Origin: Fragilaria radians
Lineage: Eukaryota; Bacillariophyta; Fragilariophyceae; Fragilariales; Fragilariaceae
Reading direction: 5' to 3'
Assembly: GCA_900642245.1 (NCBI GenBank)
Contig: CAAAJI010000005.1
Location: forward strand, 99,029 to 163,028
Length of the DNA stretch: 64,000 nucleotides
Below are positions 33,639 to 42,486 of this stretch, in pieces (position 1 is the stretch's first letter; every line of letters starts with the position of its first letter). The position numbers and the translations under genes were made by a program. Below the pieces are notes generated by a model, which was given only the letters and a program-made list of their open reading frames with translations, ran no database searches and was not told the DNA's origin.

Positions 33639-34031
33639 ATTCTCTGATTTTACTCATTACTCTAATAGCAAGCTCCTCTGCGGTGGTAGCTTTGCTCTTG
33701 ATCTTACTTTTCCTGATCTCACTTGACCTTCCTCACATGGAATACTGTTTCTGTTAGCATCACTCAGCTTAACCTTTACTCAGTAATGGAAAGAATACAG
33801 TTGCACTGACTGCATCTTTATTATTAGGATAAAACTATTTGTAATCTATCCCTTTTAATTCAAGTCCACACAAAACTTGACTTCAATATACCTCACTCAG
33901 TATCTCTAGACTTAATGTTTACACTTGCAGTAATAACCTTACTTGGTCTCAAATCTGACTCTAACTTTACTTGGGATGTTTTTGAAAGACTTACAGACAA
34001 TGTGACACACCCACAAAAACTTTGGTTGACA

Positions 34032-34173
34032 GACAGACCAATACTACTCATTGAAAATTTCGGGCGACAGACCAATATTACTCATTGAAAATTTCGGGCG
34101 ACAGACCAATATTACTCATTGAAAATTTCGGGCGACAGACCAATATTACTCATTGAAAATTTCGGGCGACAGA
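34032..34173 (+). repeat. 34-bp tandem repeat, about four copies
   Basis: The unit GACAGACCAATATTACTCAT plus TGAAAATTTCGGGC starts at 34032, 34066, 34100 and 34134 with near-perfect copies, then breaks into GACAGACAGACGG. It lies in the untranslated leader of element B, between its 5' LTR remnant and gag. Confidence 0.92.
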
Positions 34174-34500
34174 CAGACGGATGTCACTCCCAAGAAACTC
34201 TGGGTCACAGACAGATGGACAGAACAAAATTCCCTAAAAATATTTCACCTTTTATGGAATTCGGAATCTTGACGTAAAGAATTCCACACAAAGAATTTGA
34301 CAGCTGTTCCCGATTGTGTGGCCAGCACAACAGGGTTCTCTCGTGCACTACTCACAAGCAAAATGACCGCTTTCACACGATATGTGCGACACAACGACAA
34401 CACTCAACTGCAATGATTTGAAACAAGCATTTAACAATCCTGTTGGGTACGACAACAATGCGACGTAGCAAAGTCAAAAGAAACGTCACGAATCTTAATC

Positions 34501-34572
34501 TGACAATTAACACAAAACAACAATCGGAGGGTTGACAAAGGTACGTTTGATAGAATTATAAAATTACTTCAC
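34501..34572 (-). repeat. Remnant of the 5' LTR of element B
   Basis: 72 bp matching 30617-30687. The match ends abruptly at 34572/34573, where coding sequence of element A resumes. This marks a deletion breakpoint. Confidence 0.78.
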
Positions 34573-36883
34573 AGTGGAAACAGATGAAGCTGAAAACCTT
34601 TCATTGGGCATTGAAGGGTACGGGCCATGCTGAACAATTCTGGAGAAAAGGACTTCAGAAACATAGTATGGGCAGAAAGCGCATCTACCTATCAAATTTG
34701 ATTGTTAGAACCAAGGAAGGGAGCCCATCTGAACTATTTCATGGGAAGAAGCCTGAGGTTGAAGGAAATCTTAGGATTTTTGGGGAAGTTGGGATCAAGA
34801 TCACAATGAAAAGCTGAACAACAAAGGTAATGAATGCATTTTTGTTGACTATGAAGACCATCATCCTCAAGATGCCTACAGGGTTTTGATTTGAGCAACA
34901 AGACTATCATGATCACTAGAAATGTGAGATGGCTGGGTTGAAATTTTGGAGAATGCTTCAAAGTTGCAGGAGAAAAGAACTTAGAAAACACAGATCTGGA
35001 AGAATCTGAGGATGAAGATTTCATCACATACAGGGGGGAAGAAAGGACTGAGGAGGTCAGTGAAGCCCAGTGAAGCCCCAAAACTTGAGCCAAGTTGGAT
35101 TATTACAAGGTGCAGAGCTCTCTGGGATGTCCTTGAGGAAAGTTCCAGCTGTTCTGAAGATGAAGGCGAGGAAGGGAACTTCATGGCAGCCAATTTTGAA
35201 ATTGGGGACCCAAAAAGCTTCAAGGCGGCTTATTGTCATCCAAATGAGACAAAAAAGAAACTCTGGCAAGAAGGAATCCAAAAGGGGATTGCAAGCATGG
35301 AGAAGAGGGGAGTTTGGAAGGTTTTGGACCGAAAGTCAATCCCAGAAGGTAGGAAGTTAATTGGGAATAAATGGGTGTTCCAGGAGAAGTGAAATGGAGT
35401 TTTCAGAGCCAAATTGGTTGCTTGGGGTATTCCCAAATCCCTGACTGGCCTGTTACTAGCGTATGTCTGGACATAGCCCTGCATTGGTCTAGAGCCCAGT
35501 TAGGTATCCAATCCAATGAGACTCTATCAGTGCTATTCCCGAAATGCCTGCTTCTCAATATGTCAATACACTCCAAATTGGCAGATGTTGGGAACTTGTC
35601 CATACAGGACCATGACAGCACTACGCTTGATGCAACTCTACTACAGACCTGTTCTAACTCAACATATGTCCAGCAGCCTTCTGAACATGTAATGGTACTG
35701 CAATGTTTGCCGATCAGTAGGATAGATTGACAACCAGAGTCGGATGCCACTCTATATCCATACATTGTCATACCTATTGCCAGTCTAGACTCTGATGTTG
35801 TATATGAGAGTAGCACAACCTTCTTGTCATATCTCTGTATGTCCTGATGTTCGAAGTCAAGATAGTCTATGGATTCGGGGGATATGAGTGCAGACGACAT
35901 AATGCTAGGGTACATACTCACGAAGTCTACTATCATAGGATATGCACAGACCATGGGTCTCTTGAAGTGTACATAACCTCCAACAAACTCTTTGGGATGA
36001 TAATCACATCTGGTCCAGACATACTTAGCATCAAACTCAAGGGCCTTCTGACACAATGCTGATGCAGCTATAGCACCAGTGCTATATAACATGACATCCA
36101 CAATGTATGCTCTGGTTATGTTGCATATAGCTACCATCTGATTGACTAAGACACCTTCATCCCCAGGTTTCTTTGTGACTAGGCCACTGGAATCGGAAAA
36201 AGTGGATGATTTGACCCAGAAATGGTTTAGATCGAGCATTGGGTGCCTACTTTATTTGGTGAAGCTCTCAAGACCAGATTTGGGCAATTTTGTTTGCAAA
36301 TTGTCCAAAGTCATGGATGGTGCAGCCCCTGGACATGTCAAGGAATTGAAATGATTGATTCAATTTGTCTGAAACACGAAGAATATGGGCTTGAAGATGA
36401 AGTTTTCTGATGAAAAGCCATGGGAAGATGAGGCTTTTAGTGATAGTGACTATGCAGGTGACAAAGAGCAGAGGAAGAGTGTAACAGGGATGGCAATTTT
36501 AGTCTCTGGGGTACCAATCTCTTGGAAGTCCAAGGGACAACCAACAGTCACTCTGTCAAGCACCGAATCAGAGTATGTGGCACTCTGTGAGACGGTTCGG
36601 GAGGTAAAATTCATCTCCCAGGTCCTAGAATCGCTTCAAATCGAGTATAAGAAGCCAGTCAGGTCAATGTGGACAACATTGGCGCGATTTTCATGTTTGA
36701 AAACAGGAATTCTAGCAAAAGGACAAAGCAGATTGATATCTAGTATCATTACATCAGAGAACAGATTGATGTGGGCTTGATTGAGGTTAAGTTTGTGAAA
36801 TCAGAGGAAAACTTAGCTGATCTCTTCACCAAGAACTTAAAAGGTGATTTGTTTGACTATCATGTGTCAAAGCTGGTTTATGG
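34573..36883 (+). pseudogene. Element A integrase tail, RT pieces and RNase H
   Basis: In order: integrase C-part (FRKG-like QFWRKGLQKHSMGRKRIYLS, then SPSELFHGKKPEVEGNLRIF), RT start (KSFKAAYCHPNETKKKLWQE, GNKWVFQEK, stop, NGVFRAKLVAWG), then the foreign segment at about 35441-36140. Late RT follows (DDLTQKWFRSSIGCLLYLVK, LSRPDLGNFVCKLSKVMDGA), then RNase H (AFSDSDYAGDKEQRKSVTGM, LSSTESEYVALCETVREVKF) with its end broken by a frameshift near 36690 (the last text is LADLFTKNLKGDLFDYHVSK). The RT catalytic YVDD box is gone, replaced by the foreign DNA. Confidence 0.8.
35441..36140 (-). other. Fragment of a family-B DNA polymerase inside copia RT
   Basis: The minus-strand frame 36239-35403 is open from end to end, but only its middle belongs to the insert; both ends are antisense copia. 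The insert reads CNITRAYIVDVMLYSTGAIA, LCQKALEFDAKYVWTRCDYH, PKEFVGGYVHFKRPMV, then VDFVSMYPSIMSSALISPES. The DFVSMYPSIM block (about 35900-35928) is motif A of family-B polymerases (D-x-x-S-[LM]-YPSI), with the catalytic Asp and the Tyr. The preceding GGYV...P block is the usual lead-in. Downstream text (KKVVLLSYTTSESRLAIGMT and on) contains no recognisable motif B (K-x3-NSxYG) or motif C (YGDTDS). It is a partial palm domain only. Sources could be a large DNA virus or a Polinton-type element; I cannot decide. Confidence 0.6.
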
Positions 36884-36906
36884 CTGAAAGACACAAAAAG
36901 GAAGGG

Positions 36907-37294
36907 TGTTAGAAGGTAATTACAATATGTTGTCCCTTTCAAGCCTGAAGAACACTTAGTTGTGATGAAATCACCGATTGGAGGAGAATATTTGGAAATT
37001 TAAGTAGGTTAAAGAACATTCGGGTGAATGGAAATTTGTTTTGTGTGAGAAAAGAGATTAGTTAAGAAGAGAGAAGAATTTTGGTAAGAAATGAGTCTGT
37101 TGGGAATATATTTCAAGAAAAGTTAGTCTTAGATTCATAGATGTAGGTCGTATTTTAAAAATTACAATCGCAGTTAAAAGCTTTTTAGTAAGTGTTTTGA
37201 TTGGTTTTTCGGTGTTCAGAACAGGAGATTCTCATCTCCATTCAAGAACTCAAAGTCAAGCCCAAAATCCTTGAAGTTATTTCAAACCAAGAGT
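36907..37294 (+). repeat. 3' LTR of element A
   Basis: 388-bp partner of 28897-29284, preceded by the polypurine tract and followed directly by the right copy of the 156-bp repeat. Confidence 0.88.
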
Positions 37295-37451
37295 AGTTTA
37301 ACGCGCATCAAAATGGAATATAACGTTAATTCTATCTTTTGAACAACCATTAAAGTAAATTATGGGCTATTTCATCTTAAGATATTTAGTCTCTTCTCAT
37401 CTTTGAGTAGGGCTTTCAGACAGTAGGTTCTTTTCTCGAATGAATCACGTG
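37295..37451 (+). repeat. Right copy of the 156-bp direct repeat
   Basis: 157 bp from AGTTTAACGCGCATC to GAATCACGTG. It ends with the palindromic G-box core CACGTG at 37446-37451, 92 bp before the ATG of the next gene, so it may form part of that gene's promoter. Confidence 0.8.
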
Positions 37452-37543
37452 ATAGATTTTGTCAAATTTGATTTCCAGGTGGAATCGGAGGAAAATTCAA
37501 GGATATTTCCCTGACTCTGACTTCTATTACTATTTTGACACCC

Positions 37544-38107
37544 ATGAGATTATCTATTTTCTCGGCATATTCCATCTCTCTTCTTCCCTTATGTCGTTCT
37601 TTTACAATAAATGATGGCATCAGGTCTTTCCCGCAACGAAATACCAAAACTTTAAGGGGAGATCATGCCGTCACATCGTTGAATCTGGGTGGTTTGGAGT
37701 CCTCAAACTTGATTGCGACGATTGATGCAGATATTGCCAATATATCTGATAATGAGTTTGCTCCTATATTCATGGGTGGAATATTAGTTATGCTAGGGGG
37801 CGTCTTTTCAGCGGCCATCTTGGGCTTCATTTTGGAGAAAGGTGACCTATATGCCAATATCGTTGCAGATTCCTACGTCCAGCAAGGGAATGATGAGGAG
37901 TTTTGGAGAGGATTAAGCGAAGAAGATCGAATCAAGGGGATGGAAATATTAAAGGAGTTAGAGGAGAAGAAAGGGAAAAAGACGTCTATGTTTCCTACCA
38001 TCTCGCCTTTGGAAATAAGGAATAAAGATTCCACCGAACATTCACAGGAGAATTCACGTTCAACATCAGCCAGGAAAGAAATTGATATGTTCAGTGATTA
38101 TGAGTAA
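37544..38107 (+). CDS. Probable plastid single-span membrane protein, function unknown
   Basis: 187 residues from the ATG at 37544; the frame runs upstream to a TTG. The N-terminus MRLSIFSAYSISLLPLCRSF is a signal peptide with a Phe at the likely cleavage point, followed by a Ser/Thr/Arg-rich transit-like stretch. That is the layout of plastid-targeted proteins in algae with secondary plastids. One membrane helix near residue 85-105 (FMGGILVMLGGVFSAAILGF) is followed by a conserved-looking block, DLYANIVADSYVQQGNDEEF then WRGLSEEDR, and a charged disordered tail. From memory, similar short proteins occur in other stramenopile algae, but I know of no assigned role. The start lies 92 bp beyond the repeat that flanks element A. 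Confidence 0.65.
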   Translation: MRLSIFSAYSISLLPLCRSFTINDGIRSFPQRNTKTLRGDHAVTSLNLGGLESSNLIATIDADIANISDNEFAPIFMGGILVMLGGVFSAAILGFILEKGDLYANIVADSYVQQGNDEEFWRGLSEEDRIKGMEILKELEEKKGKKTSMFPTISPLEIRNKDSTEHSQENSRSTSARKEIDMFSDYE

Positions 38108-38233
38108 ACGCAGATTACCAATAACTCTTTTCTTCCTTCCTCAATTTTATCGATATAAATACAATGCCGGTTATGAAGAATGAACAGTTGCAACCATACG
38201 TAATGTCTTCACAACCTAGAACTTAATAATTAT

Positions 38234-40000
38234 TTACGAATTTAGCCTTGCGTCATTTCTTAAAAAATGACTGCAAATATTCGAGAGTTGTACAGCGTTC
38301 GTTTCCTGCGCTACCTCAAGGAGATAATCGACAGTATCCACGTTTATTTGAGTTTGCAGCATCCACTCGCAAGTTTGTTTTAAGTGATCCAAAAAGAATT
38401 GGTCTGCCAAACCTAACAAGTCACATATAGAGTGCATATCCGTTAGCTCGGGAGAAATCCTTCCCGTATAAATGTATTCCATCATAGTGAGGAAGGCTTT
38501 GTAAGATGAATGTTGAATTTCAATCTCAGCATTAGCTTCGGATTCACGGAACCCAGTTGTAAACATCGCCCGAAAACAGTCAGATACGATTGATAAAATA
38601 AGCTTGTGACCATAAACTTTTCTTCCTTCGACTAAAAAAGTGACATCAGAAAACTCTTTCTCATTCGAAAAATGGCGTAGTCGACGTTCCAACAACCTCA
38701 TTGGTGAGGCTTCTGTCACTTTTGGCTCGGGTGGAGGATCAGTATCCAGAACAAAAAAATCATTTAAATAATTGCTTCCATGAGAACCGCCGAAAATGTA
38801 GAGACTACGATTGACTGCAGTAGCTGTGTGTCCAGCTCGACAGCCGGGACCTAATCCTTGAACAACGACTGTTGGTAACGACTCTTCATCATTTGGATTG
38901 GGCATCGATCTTCTCAGAACTGTAGGATCCCTTGATTGCCAATCAGTAAGGTTCGTAGACCTGTCTCGACCTATACAATTTCTATCAGTATTCCCTTCAT
39001 TGTCTGTTACAAGTACAGTATCGAATGTAGTGTGATCTAATGATATTTTGTCAAATAAGTTTTCTGCACCCATCTCATGTTGTTCTACTTCAAGCCAAGC
39101 CATTTCTGCGCGATCTAAGATTTGTAAATCTTGAAAGCACTTACTGCTGGTTCCAGATCCACCGAACAGGAAAAGACGGCCTCCGAGTGCAGTTAGTGTC
39201 ATACCTGCTCTAGGATGAGGAAGAACACCGCCAATATATGGACGCGTCCATGCCGATGTTTCAGTATCTAAAACATAAATGTCATTAAGACGCTCGCGTC
39301 CATTCCATCCTCCAAAAATAAAGAGCTCCCCAGTTTCATCTAAAAATGCAGACGAATGATTTGCTCGTTGCTGAGGAATTTCTCCAGTTGTTTCAACTTG
39401 TCTCCACTGATAGTTATCGACATGAAGAGCATGAAGATCGTTCAAGTATTCGCGCCCATTTCCGCCTCGAAACACATAAACTTCTCTTCGTTTCGAGACG
39501 AAGTCAGCACTATGCATGTTGCATGGACCGGGAGGATTACCAATCATGGAAGGTTGGAGCCACCTTAAAGACAAGCATCGGTTTTTCGAATTGTTTGGAT
39601 TCATTTGCAATTCTAATACGTGAACATCCGATGCCGCCAAAGGACCTGATCCTAACCAACCACCGATAATTATTATGCGTCCGCTTCCGTCTTCATCCTT
39701 CGCCAGTGTTGCTGTGTGACCATTTCTTCCTGGTGGTGGAATTCCTTCAACAGAGACTATATCTTTTTCACGATCACCAAGTATTGTCATGTGGCTGTGA
39801 ACAGTTCTGGTTGGGATCCAAATTTTTTCGTTCAATGAATACAACAACAAAGTCATATGATTTCGCCGACCATCATATCCACCAAAACAATATAAATAGC
39901 CATCAAAATAAGTGACAGAGTGATTTTTGATGGTCGGAGGACCAGCTTCATCATTACTTTTTGAGGGTTCTTGCAGCGACCAGCGCATTGTGTCAAACAT
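38234..40000 (-). CDS. Kelch-repeat protein with C-terminal BTB domain
   Basis: 588 residues from the ATG at 40000 (MFDTMRWSLQEP). Six kelch motifs form a beta-propeller over about residues 25-430. Examples are FDGYLYCFGGYDGRRNHMTL, GRNGHTATLAKDEDGSGRII, RRREVYVF-like KRREVYVFRGGNGREYLND, ELFIFGGWNGRERLNDIYVL and SLYIFGGSHGSNYLNDFFVL. The fourth and fifth are separated from the sixth by a long polar loop. A BTB/POZ domain follows: SDVTFLVEGRKVYGHKLILS and YKAFLTMMEYIYTGRI. A BACK-like helix pair ends the protein. The order kelch then BTB resembles LZTR1-type proteins rather than KLHL proteins (BTB first). BTB-kelch proteins usually act as substrate adaptors for cullin-3 ubiquitin ligases. Confidence 0.9.
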   Translation of the reverse strand: MFDTMRWSLQEPSKSNDEAGPPTIKNHSVTYFDGYLYCFGGYDGRRNHMTLLLYSLNEKIWIPTRTVHSHMTILGDREKDIVSVEGIPPPGRNGHTATLAKDEDGSGRIIIIGGWLGSGPLAASDVHVLELQMNPNNSKNRCLSLRWLQPSMIGNPPGPCNMHSADFVSKRREVYVFRGGNGREYLNDLHALHVDNYQWRQVETTGEIPQQRANHSSAFLDETGELFIFGGWNGRERLNDIYVLDTETSAWTRPYIGGVLPHPRAGMTLTALGGRLFLFGGSGTSSKCFQDLQILDRAEMAWLEVEQHEMGAENLFDKISLDHTTFDTVLVTDNEGNTDRNCIGRDRSTNLTDWQSRDPTVLRRSMPNPNDEESLPTVVVQGLGPGCRAGHTATAVNRSLYIFGGSHGSNYLNDFFVLDTDPPPEPKVTEASPMRLLERRLRHFSNEKEFSDVTFLVEGRKVYGHKLILSIVSDCFRAMFTTGFRESEANAEIEIQHSSYKAFLTMMEYIYTGRISPELTDMHSICDLLGLADQFFLDHLKQTCEWMLQTQINVDTVDYLLEVAQETNAVQLSNICSHFLRNDARLNS

Positions 40001-42486
40001 TTTTCCCAGTTTGTAATGCTTTAACAAATAACATCACTAGCCTTATTTCGTTTCCATTTAGCTTTGAAACCCGGAAATAACCATTAACCCTACCCAGCTA
40101 GCTGGGATGATGGAAGTAAATGATTGGCTAATTGTGTTCGCATCGAAATTGTGAGAGCATTACAGCCCGTAATATACGTCACACTTAAATCTGTGTTAAC
40201 GTAGAAAATGGTTGATGCTATTTGGTGCATCTTAATGATGATTATGATGCCTGTCCACATGAAGACTTTGCACTGTCAAAAGTGAGCGATGAAAAAAGAG
40301 GTACCGCAAATGGAGGAAATGAATACTTGAGTGGCTTGATGAACAGGTCAGGGTTAGAAATAGTGAAGAAAAACATTGTACTTTGGGAGTATGAAGGGAG
40401 AAAAGAACTACACGTATTCTATTTACTCTTTAATCAATCATTCTTGGAAGGTATAAGAGTACAGACAAACAATGTATGCGTGATTGTTGGAATACAAAGA
40501 TGTTCCTTGGTAATGCAGATTTCAAGAAAATTATGTCCAAAGAAATTTGTTCAAATTTGTAATTTTACCCGGAATACAACCATGCAATTGTTGTTGTAGA
40601 TCCTCTCTGGCATTCACGGGTAAAGCTTCATCACTTTATATGGAGAATGCTGCTTCTGTGGCAGTCTCTAAAGGCTGCAATGCACAAAATGTAAATATAA
40701 TTTGGTGCAAAGATTGTACTGATGCTTAGGGGTTAGGTGCAAGATTGTAAATATAAAGCAAGGCTGATTTGGCATTCAGTTCTATGCTGTTGTGGGTTGG
40801 AAGCATGCATATCTCCATTCTTTATGGGAGAATGGATCAGGATATAAATAAAGACGCCCCTTACACAGCCACACTGCAAGGTTTTGTGACGTTTGCATCA
40901 ACCATATGATCGGTGCATTGGCAATCTGGCAAACCCAATGTCTGCATCAGCCCTATGATGTCTCCAAATGGCTCACCCAAAAAATGGTTCAAAAGCGCAA
41001 AATAGACAAGAACATTGATGGTGGACAACTTTTACATGTACTTGCTCATTAATTGCGATCGCTTTCAGAAGAAGATATTTGAATCATTGAAACTGCTCAC
41101 TTCAATAACTTTGATGCAGTCAATAATCCTCATTTGAGAGTGGCTATGTCAATAATTTCCTCAAAACTGCGCTGCTCCTGGCTTCTTGTGCAAAGCTTTG
41201 ACAAAACCTACACAAACGAGTCAACAACCTTGTCTTGCTGAAATTACTGTATTCAATGAATGAAGTGTTGCCAAAAATACAAGTGATGTAGCTGATACTC
41301 AAATTGTACTGATAGATAGGCCAAGTGAAGAACAATAGGTTGTGTCCGTGGACTTGCTCCCGTTGAAAAGGCATCAGATGTATGAATTCAAAAGCACAAT
41401 TGTTGAACAATTAGTTTCACAAATGTTCGGTTCCATTTCCGTAATTATCAATTTTCATAAACTGGTTTCAGTAAGGCATTCGCTCCTACAGGATAAATTT
41501 ACTTTATTCGTGTTAAGTCAAGAATGCCAAAAGTAATATGCAACAGTACAAGAGAACTTTTATTAGCTATTGAACCCCGAAGCATGCATCTTGTGTGACA
41601 TTCAATTATAATCTTCAATATCATCTTCAATGGTATAAAAGCGTCAGCCCATGTTATAGCTAGTTTTTAATCAGATTATTGAGAAAATATGAATACCTCT
41701 CAGAATGGAATTTTTTGCAGTGGATGCCTATTCTTGCCTTGCATTGAATGTAAAGACATATTGTTACTTCGATCAGAGCCAGAAGAAGTAGCATCGGGTC
41801 CTCACCAATAAGGACTCTATTCAAAAACATTTCCTGTTTACAATCAATTAGTATGATAACTCCAGCCACAGTTTGGATTAAACTATCAAAACCGGAAATG
41901 ATCCATCACCAAGTACTTCTTCCTCAACATTTGGTCTCGTCAGTGTTGAAATGTCCTTGTTGTCTCTTCCATTTGTCTCGTCCTCGATAAAAAATGAGAA
42001 ATCTTGACTCTAGTTTCTTCAAAAGGAGGATCAAAGTAATATCAATGAAGCAAATTCCAAAACAATTTGTCTCTTGTTCAAATGCTTCCTGTCATCTGAA
42101 GCATGTGAGAATCATTTATCCACGGAAATGAGTTAATGTAACTTTTCCCCTTCCTTTCATTGACTTTGACCCTTCTTAAGGGGATGATAGCAGGTAGATT
42201 GACTTCTTGACAAGGCCCTAGAGAAGAGTGAGAGAGTTTTCGCTAGTTCACAGAGAGTTTTTAAAGTTATTTACAAAATATTGTTCACTTGGTTGAATCA
42301 AGCCCCAAGGTCACCTATTTTGTGTTGATAGGTTAATGTATCGAAGTTCAAGTACTGTCAACTGGAGTAAGTTTTTGATATCCTCGACAGTTTTCGAAAG
42401 AAAAGGAAAAATAGATCTCAAAATCTCAAAGATTTCTTTCTAACTTTTGGAAGTGGCTGTTGAAAATAGACTCTACACTCCACACT
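40001..42486. other. Gene-free stretch with broken coding-like pieces
   Basis: 40222-40740 and 40780-41110 contain short frames that may be parts of one dead gene (EGRKELHVFYLLFNQSFLEG; then WKHAYLHSLWENGSGYK and beyond), separated by stops. I do not recognise the family. 41110-42486 shows nothing except the A-rich leader of the next gene. Confidence 0.35.

Larger units (their letters stand above)
30617..34572 (-). mobile_element. Ty1/copia element B inserted in element A
   Basis: A minus-strand element. Its 3' LTR is 30617-30791 (175 bp; on the minus strand TGCATCATACG to TTAATTGTCA), preceded by a polypurine tract (minus strand CTGAGGGGAGTGAGAATT). Its 5' LTR survives only as 72 bp at 34501-34572, so the right end was deleted together with part of the integrase of element A. 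The coding order is gag, protease linker, a fragment of RT and RNase H. It is a different copia lineage from A and from the element at 12189. Confidence 0.82.
28897..37294 (+). mobile_element. Ty1/copia element A, host of two further insertions
   Basis: LTRs of 388 bp (28897-29284 and 36907-37294) start TGTTAGAAGG and end ACCAAGAGT. A strong purine tract (AAAGACACAAAAAGGAAGGG) abuts the 3' LTR. The left internal part carries gag and the protease start; the right part carries the integrase tail, pieces of reverse transcriptase and RNase H. Between them lies minus-strand copia element B (30617-34572), and within the RT region lies a foreign 0.7-kb DNA-polymerase piece (about 35441-36140). Stops are frequent, so the element is dead. 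Confidence 0.85.

Noticed and set aside
34032..34173. Regularly spaced repeats suggesting a CRISPR array
   Set aside because: The units are directly adjacent with no unique spacers and sit in a retrotransposon of a eukaryote; this is a minisatellite.
35371..35730. Plus-strand open frame of 119 codons
   Set aside because: It is the antisense shadow of the polymerase-like insert; only its first residues (GYSQIP) belong to copia RT.
40222..40729. Plus-strand frames of 125 and 60 codons
   Set aside because: They look like parts of a dead coding sequence, but I recognise no family and there are stops between them; noted only in the gap description.
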